A stretch of 64,000 nucleotides of DNA from Melieria omissa (Eukaryota; Arthropoda; Insecta; Diptera; Ulidiidae): contig OZ020269.1 of the NCBI GenBank assembly GCA_963971225.1, positions 82,498,450-82,562,449 on the forward strand, given 5' to 3'. Below the pieces are notes generated by a model. The model was not told the DNA's origin. It did not search any database and saw only the letters and a list, made by a program, of their open reading frames with translations. Shown piece after piece: positions 57,961 to 64,000 of this stretch. A program made the position numbers and the translations under genes. Position 1 is the stretch's first letter. Every line of letters begins with the position of its first letter.

Positions 57961-58174
57961 GTGGTCAAAAGCAATAACCGCCTAAGTCAAAAATTGCTTT
58001 TTCGAGCAATTTCGTTATGGGAATTCGAATAGATTTTTATTAATAACTTTTTTGATTTTTAAGTTACAAACCCCCCGATTTTACATAAACGTAGAGCACA
58101 GTCAAGGGAACGTGGTGGCATCCATAACTCCTTTTCTTCTTAAGTCGACTTAAGCGGTTATTGCTTTTGACCAC
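57961..58174. mobile_element. Short MITE of about 214 bp
   Basis: The ends GTGGTCAAAAGCAATAACCG (57961-57980) and their complement (58155-58174) are exact inverted repeats, and the matching continues to CGCYTAAGTC. One or two further bases outward (CC/CT) may belong to the element. There is no coding capacity and no clear target duplication. Confidence 0.65.
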
Positions 58175-58858
58175 AGAGTTATGTGAGAAGCATAGCTCTG
58201 ACGTCTCTGTCGTCCCCCGGACACGTATGTAGGTATCGTGAAGAATATACTCGCTAACAAACTTTCGAATAAAGTAGCTCAGATCGCTTTTAGTGGCCCG
58301 GAACCCGTTCTTTGCCCTTTTATTTTCGTTATTAAGGCAAAACTACCCGCAAACTTTGTTGCAAAATCGCGAATGGAGGACATTTAGAAGCAAAAAGTGA
58401 ACTAAGGCTATGCTGCTTGACATATCCAACAGGACATCTTCAAGGATTTTAGCTCTGATAAACTAAGCAGCCTTTTTTGACTCCTTAGCAATCCAGAACC
58501 AACGCAAAATTGTTCGCAGTTCAGGTTGAAGAAACGGCATAGTGTAACAACAGCATAGCATAGCGTGGAAATGGGCGTTCTATGGTCTGAATGGTTTGTT
58601 GGTTTCGAAAAACCTAAAAAAAATTATGTTCGAGAAAAAATGCTCCAGTCCAATCTAAGCTGTCTGTGCTATTAGCCACACAAAGATTATTGGGTCCTTA
58701 GTGATGCCAGATGAAGATAGGTTTATGAGTTGTAGTATGTATATGGTGATCCGTGAAAATACGAATGCTTTTGGCAAACTTCAGCAAGCGCTTCAAGTCT
58801 AGCGCCGCCTCTAGTCCGGCGATGTCGATATAAGTAAACACAGAATTCGGTTTGCAGT
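58175..58858. other. Flank downstream of the amylase gene
   Basis: No gene or clear repeat seen. Confidence 0.5.
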
Positions 58859-58864
58859 TTTATT
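58859..58864 (-). terminator. Probable amylase poly(A) signal
   Basis: AATAAA on the minus strand about 50 nt after the amylase stop. Another AATAAA overlaps the stop codon itself (GAAATAAAC), which is too close to be the likely one. Confidence 0.55.
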
Positions 58865-58911
58865 CAATTGATAACTAGTATTTTTCGCAATAATCCAACC
58901 TATCACAAAGT

Positions 58912-60599
<1,688 letters not shown>

Positions 60600-60660
60600 A
60601 ATCACTTGTTCGCCGTACAATTTTCGCTCGAAGTGAATATCGTTGCTGGGGTGCTCACCA

Positions 60661-60668
60661 CTTTTATA
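60661..60668 (-). promoter_or_regulatory. TATA box of the amylase gene
   Basis: TATAAAAG on the minus strand about 62 nt upstream of the ATG. A TTCACTTC initiator-like site lies about 34 nt downstream (near 60634), giving a 5' UTR of about 35 nt, as is usual for fly digestive enzyme genes. Confidence 0.75.
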
Positions 60669-63173
60669 CCTTCACAGTTAATTTCGGTACAGCCCGTCGC
60701 ACAGTGGGTCGACAGTGGCCAAACATAAAAAATCAACCCTTAATTTTGAAATAAATTGAATTTGTAAAAACTTTGAAAGTTCTAAAAGTTATGTATACAA
60801 ACACAAATTTAACATTGCGAAATTAAAAATGTTTTTTATGATTACGGTTATCATTTTAACATACCTGATTTTTTTACATGCGGTTTTTTAAACGTAGCGC
60901 TATTTCAAGCACCAGAAGAATTCGAAGTGCAAACTTTGAAAGACGACAACTAAAAACGGTTTTCAAATTTGTTCTTATACATAGTTGAAACACAAGTATG
61001 TACATATGTAGATAACGTTTGCAAAGTTTCAGCAGCAGTGGCTTGCATCATCGTCAAGTAAAGTAAAGGAAAGTGACCGTTCAGGTCACAAAAAAATGCC
61101 AAAGTGGGCGTGACCAGCGGCTTTTTTATTGATTTTGAGGGTAAATAAATGGTTTACATTTTTGGTGCACATGTATATTACAGTTGTCATGAGGGATCAA
61201 AGGCCAAAAACTCAAAACAAAATTGAAAAGCCTCTGTTTTGTAAAATACAATTCCGATTTTAAAAAGAAGGGCACCATTGTAAAGATAATGGAAGGTCCT
61301 ATCTTTTTACGTGCATATTTATCGTCAAAATTTTTATAGATTTTGAGAAAATTAACTTAAAAAGGAAAACACCCCCTTTTATGAAAACCGATTTTTTTCA
61401 AAAAAATATTAGTAACTGACCATATCTTAAAATACATTACCTGGGAAGAGCACACAAATACCTTCCGTTTGATATATCGTTTGTTGCAAGAAATAATATA
61501 TAACTGTATGTTTTAACTGTCATTTTCGTTAGTTTGGTTACTAGTGAAATGAAGCGATACAATGGCTTCCAAATATAAATTTATAAATTATTTGATTGCA
61601 GTGAAAACAGTGCATTAAGTGCAAATATTTTGCAACACTTAGTTAGTTTGAAGCTACTTCCGAGTCGTGCCGGGTTTCAAAAACATAAACCTCAAATGGG
61701 CAACTTGGCGTTCGGGCTCAGTAAGATATCAACAGTATTTCTAGTATTTAAATCAGTGTTGAAATATTCCTTGTATTTGCATGCTTCTTTTAAAAAATGT
61801 ATTTTTAGATATGGTTAAAAAAAAAATTGGTTTTCATAAAAAAATATGTATTTTCTTTTTAAGTTGATTTTCCCAAAATTTGTACACATTTTGGAATTAA
61901 TAAAAAAATGGTGTACTTTTTTTTTTAAATCGGAATCATATTTGACAAAATATAGGAGTTTAAATTTTTTCAAAAATGTTACCTTATAAAAGTAAAAAAT
62001 CAAATTCAAATTTCAAATTTTTTACATGAAAGGTGGGCGTGGCCATTTTTCGATTTAGATATTTTTTACTGTTTTTTTATTTTGTCCCTGAAATCATTAG
62101 TGGAAACTTTCATTGCTCGGTTCAAATCCTTCCATTTTTAGCCACACTTAGTACTGGGTCTCTCCACTGTTTGACGTCTGACATAAGCAGCCGATAACGG
62201 CGTTTGTGGATTTCCTTGTCAATTTCAACAACAGCTCCTCTTTGCTCGCTTATCATGGTGCAACAGTGCAATCGATAACGACCACCAACGAATGAAAAAC
62301 ACCCGCTTAATGTGACAATGCCAGAACAATTTATAGCCAATAAAACTGTGTGAAGCATGTTTATGATATTAAATAAATAATTACGGCTACTTTTATTGAT
62401 TAAATAAAAACAAAACAAGGCACACAAAACTGTTTATTGATTACACTGTGAAGTGTTCAAACAATAAGTTGTCATCGGCAATTATGTCTGTGAGCAAACT
62501 TTGCGGTATTTAACGGTATTTAAGGCTTTCTGATGTATGAATGTGCAATACTTAATAATGAAACCCACCTCAAACCAGGTCCAGAATGCGTCCATAAACT
62601 CAAGAGATGCGTCCGTGAAATCAGGATTATAGGACCTGTTGGGACAGAGCCAAATAAATTTGCAAAAACTGGACTGCTGTGGTCATAAACTCTGAAATGG
62701 ACTAAACATTTCGAAGATCAAAGGTGGCAGCGACAATTGGATAACCTCAACACACCACGAAAGGTGCATTGGGACAACCAACTGTAAGCAATCTCTATCG
62801 ACTGACAAAATAGTTTCCATGTATGATGCCGAAAGTTGAATTTGGTTGAATGGTGTTACAAGCTTTCAAATAGGGATAGTCACATAATCTGCATTTAAAG
62901 TTAGGAAAATTGATTTGTGGCCTCCGAATTAAGTAGCTCGCGCAGTGAGTAATTAAACCAGAACTAATAACTGTGAGCTTTATAAATGCCGCCTTGGTTT
63001 GCATTGTGTGAACTCTTATCGTTTGTTTGTTTGTTTATTTATAGAACTTAGATCTAATTTAATGATTGCTAAGTGCTTTCCTCATTATAAGAGCATTTAA
63101 AGATTGTTGCGCAAATATTTTCTATTAATACTTTCATATCGATATTTTAATTAATCAATACTCATAAACACAG
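60669..63173. other. Intergenic, amylase to pickpocket
   Basis: No gene recognised. GTGGGCGTGGC/GTGGGCGTGACC motifs near 61107 and 62033 suggest diverged repeat copies. A GC-richer stretch at about 62560-62790 looks like decayed transposon sequence. A GGTTCAAATCC B-box-like word near 62119 has no A box upstream. Confidence 0.45.
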
Positions 63174-63520
63174 CTACTCCACCTCGTTGGCTGCTTCTGG
63201 GGGCAGGTTCGCGTTCTGAGAAACCTTTTCGCGCGCCTTCAGCTCTTGGAAATAGTACTTCCACAGTACAACGATCAAGTAGTATAAAATTTCCACGACG
63301 GACACCATACTCATGCCCACAAACAGGCTGAAAGCACTGCCAAGATTTGCTAAATAAATTGAAAATCCACTATAAACCCATTCTGCGCATTTAAATAAGA
63401 TTATTTTGACACTTACAGACCAATGTGACCATGTTCGAGAGGAGATCGCGCCGTACACGCCGATAGATTTGTGAGTTGAAGAATATATGGACCACTGTGT
63501 ACTCTTTCTGGATATCCTCA
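63174..63520 (-). CDS. Pickpocket DEG/ENaC channel, C-terminal exons (partial)
   Basis: Amiloride-sensitive-type sodium channel subunit of the plasma membrane. Only the last two coding exons are in the window: 63520-63417 and 63349-63174, separated by a 67-bp intron; the phases match. They encode EDIQKEYTVVHIFFNSQIYR, then NLGSAFSLFVGMSMVSVVEI, the pre-TM2/TM2 signature with the G-x-S selectivity filter (GMS), then LYYLIVVLWKYYF and a short cytoplasmic tail ending AANEVE. The acceptor at 63521-63522 shows an upstream exon, which must lie beyond 64000 because nothing coding is visible up to the edge. I do not assign which ppk this is. Confidence 0.88.
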
Positions 63521-63522
63521 CT

Positions 63523-64000
63523 ATGAAAACGAACATTTTCGGATTAAATTGTGTGGAACAATTTCAGAATCCTTTCCAAGCACTAATCGCTTGTCCAATT
63601 AATCGGTTTCGATAGCGACCAAACAATTGAATAAATAATCAGCTTCTGTTAGGCATCGGCCACATATTGCCGATTATAATCGAAAATTAAAGTGCAAAAA
63701 AGCTTAGGGACAGTAAAAAAAAAATGAGATATTGATACGTGGCGTTGTAGTTTGTGCTTCATTTAGGCAAATGAAGTACAAAAGTAAGAGAATTTTTATG
63801 CACACATATTTTCAAAGTGTGGTGAATTAAAATGGTTATTTGTTCCACCCCCAGCTCCACCTACCCTTATTTTTTTGGCTCATGCATTTCGTTACAAATG
63901 CCTGAATACAAAATACAGCGAAATCATTATATTCAACCACGGATTCTCTTTTAAAAAGAGTTAAAGAGATTAAGTGCGTGTTTTTTTTAATATAATTCAC
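63523..64000. other. Intron of the pickpocket gene to the window edge
   Basis: AT-rich, no further exon recognised on the minus strand. Confidence 0.5.

Noticed and set aside
62100..62130. tRNA gene suggested by a GGTTCAAATCC B box
   Set aside because: No A box or acceptor stem at the right distance; the same applies to GGTTCAATTCC near 57950.
62560..62790. Possible coding exon in a GC-richer patch
   Set aside because: Stops in all frames; looks like old transposon sequence.

Overview
The window is nuclear DNA of a higher fly. It is AT-rich, its introns are often 57-80 bp with GT..AG ends, and three adjacent genes are most similar in my memory to Drosophila Alk, gprs and the amylase/Amyrel family, which in Drosophila lie close together on 2R (53C-54A). 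A tRNA-derived SINE of a type I associate with true fruit flies (Tephritidae) sits in an Alk intron, so a tephritid is my best guess; this is inference and no database was searched.

Layout. 1-10644 is non-coding: a perfect hairpin with Helitron-like ends, two short terminal-inverted-repeat (TIR) elements, then the Alk 3' UTR. 10645-19050 (minus) holds the complete coding region of the receptor tyrosine kinase Alk, rebuilt here as 14 coding exons giving 1,836 residues: signal peptide, MAM, LDLa, MAM, glycine-rich domain, transmembrane segment, kinase and long tail. All 13 exon junctions keep frame. 19051-40600 is the shared 5' region of Alk and the divergent gene gprs, with probable untranslated exons, microsatellites, a mariner-type transposase remnant and two piggyBac-like miniature elements. 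40609-49845 (plus) is gprs, a BTB/BACK protein: seven coding exons, one only 39 nt, then an in-frame TAA after codon 380 followed by 981 further open codons in the same frame. 49846-58858 is gene-free and holds a 1.4-kb TIR element with a decayed LINE inside. 58912-60599 (minus) is a complete secreted alpha-amylase, closer to Amyrel than to classical Amy by its extra cysteine pair and its loop sequences, with a TATA box and a poly(A) signal. 63174-63520 (minus) is the last two coding exons of a pickpocket-type DEG/ENaC channel whose remainder lies beyond the window.

The genes do not form a pathway: Alk is a signalling receptor (ligand Jeb in Drosophila), gprs a probable adaptor or scaffold, amylase a digestive enzyme and pickpocket a sodium channel. 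What links them is conserved gene order. The most interesting signal is the gprs stop codon inside an otherwise continuous reading frame, which points to stop-codon readthrough or an unseen alternative splice. The second is the number of distinct miniature TIR elements (at least eight structures), including one whose interior is a 45-bp tandem array built round a perfect palindrome.
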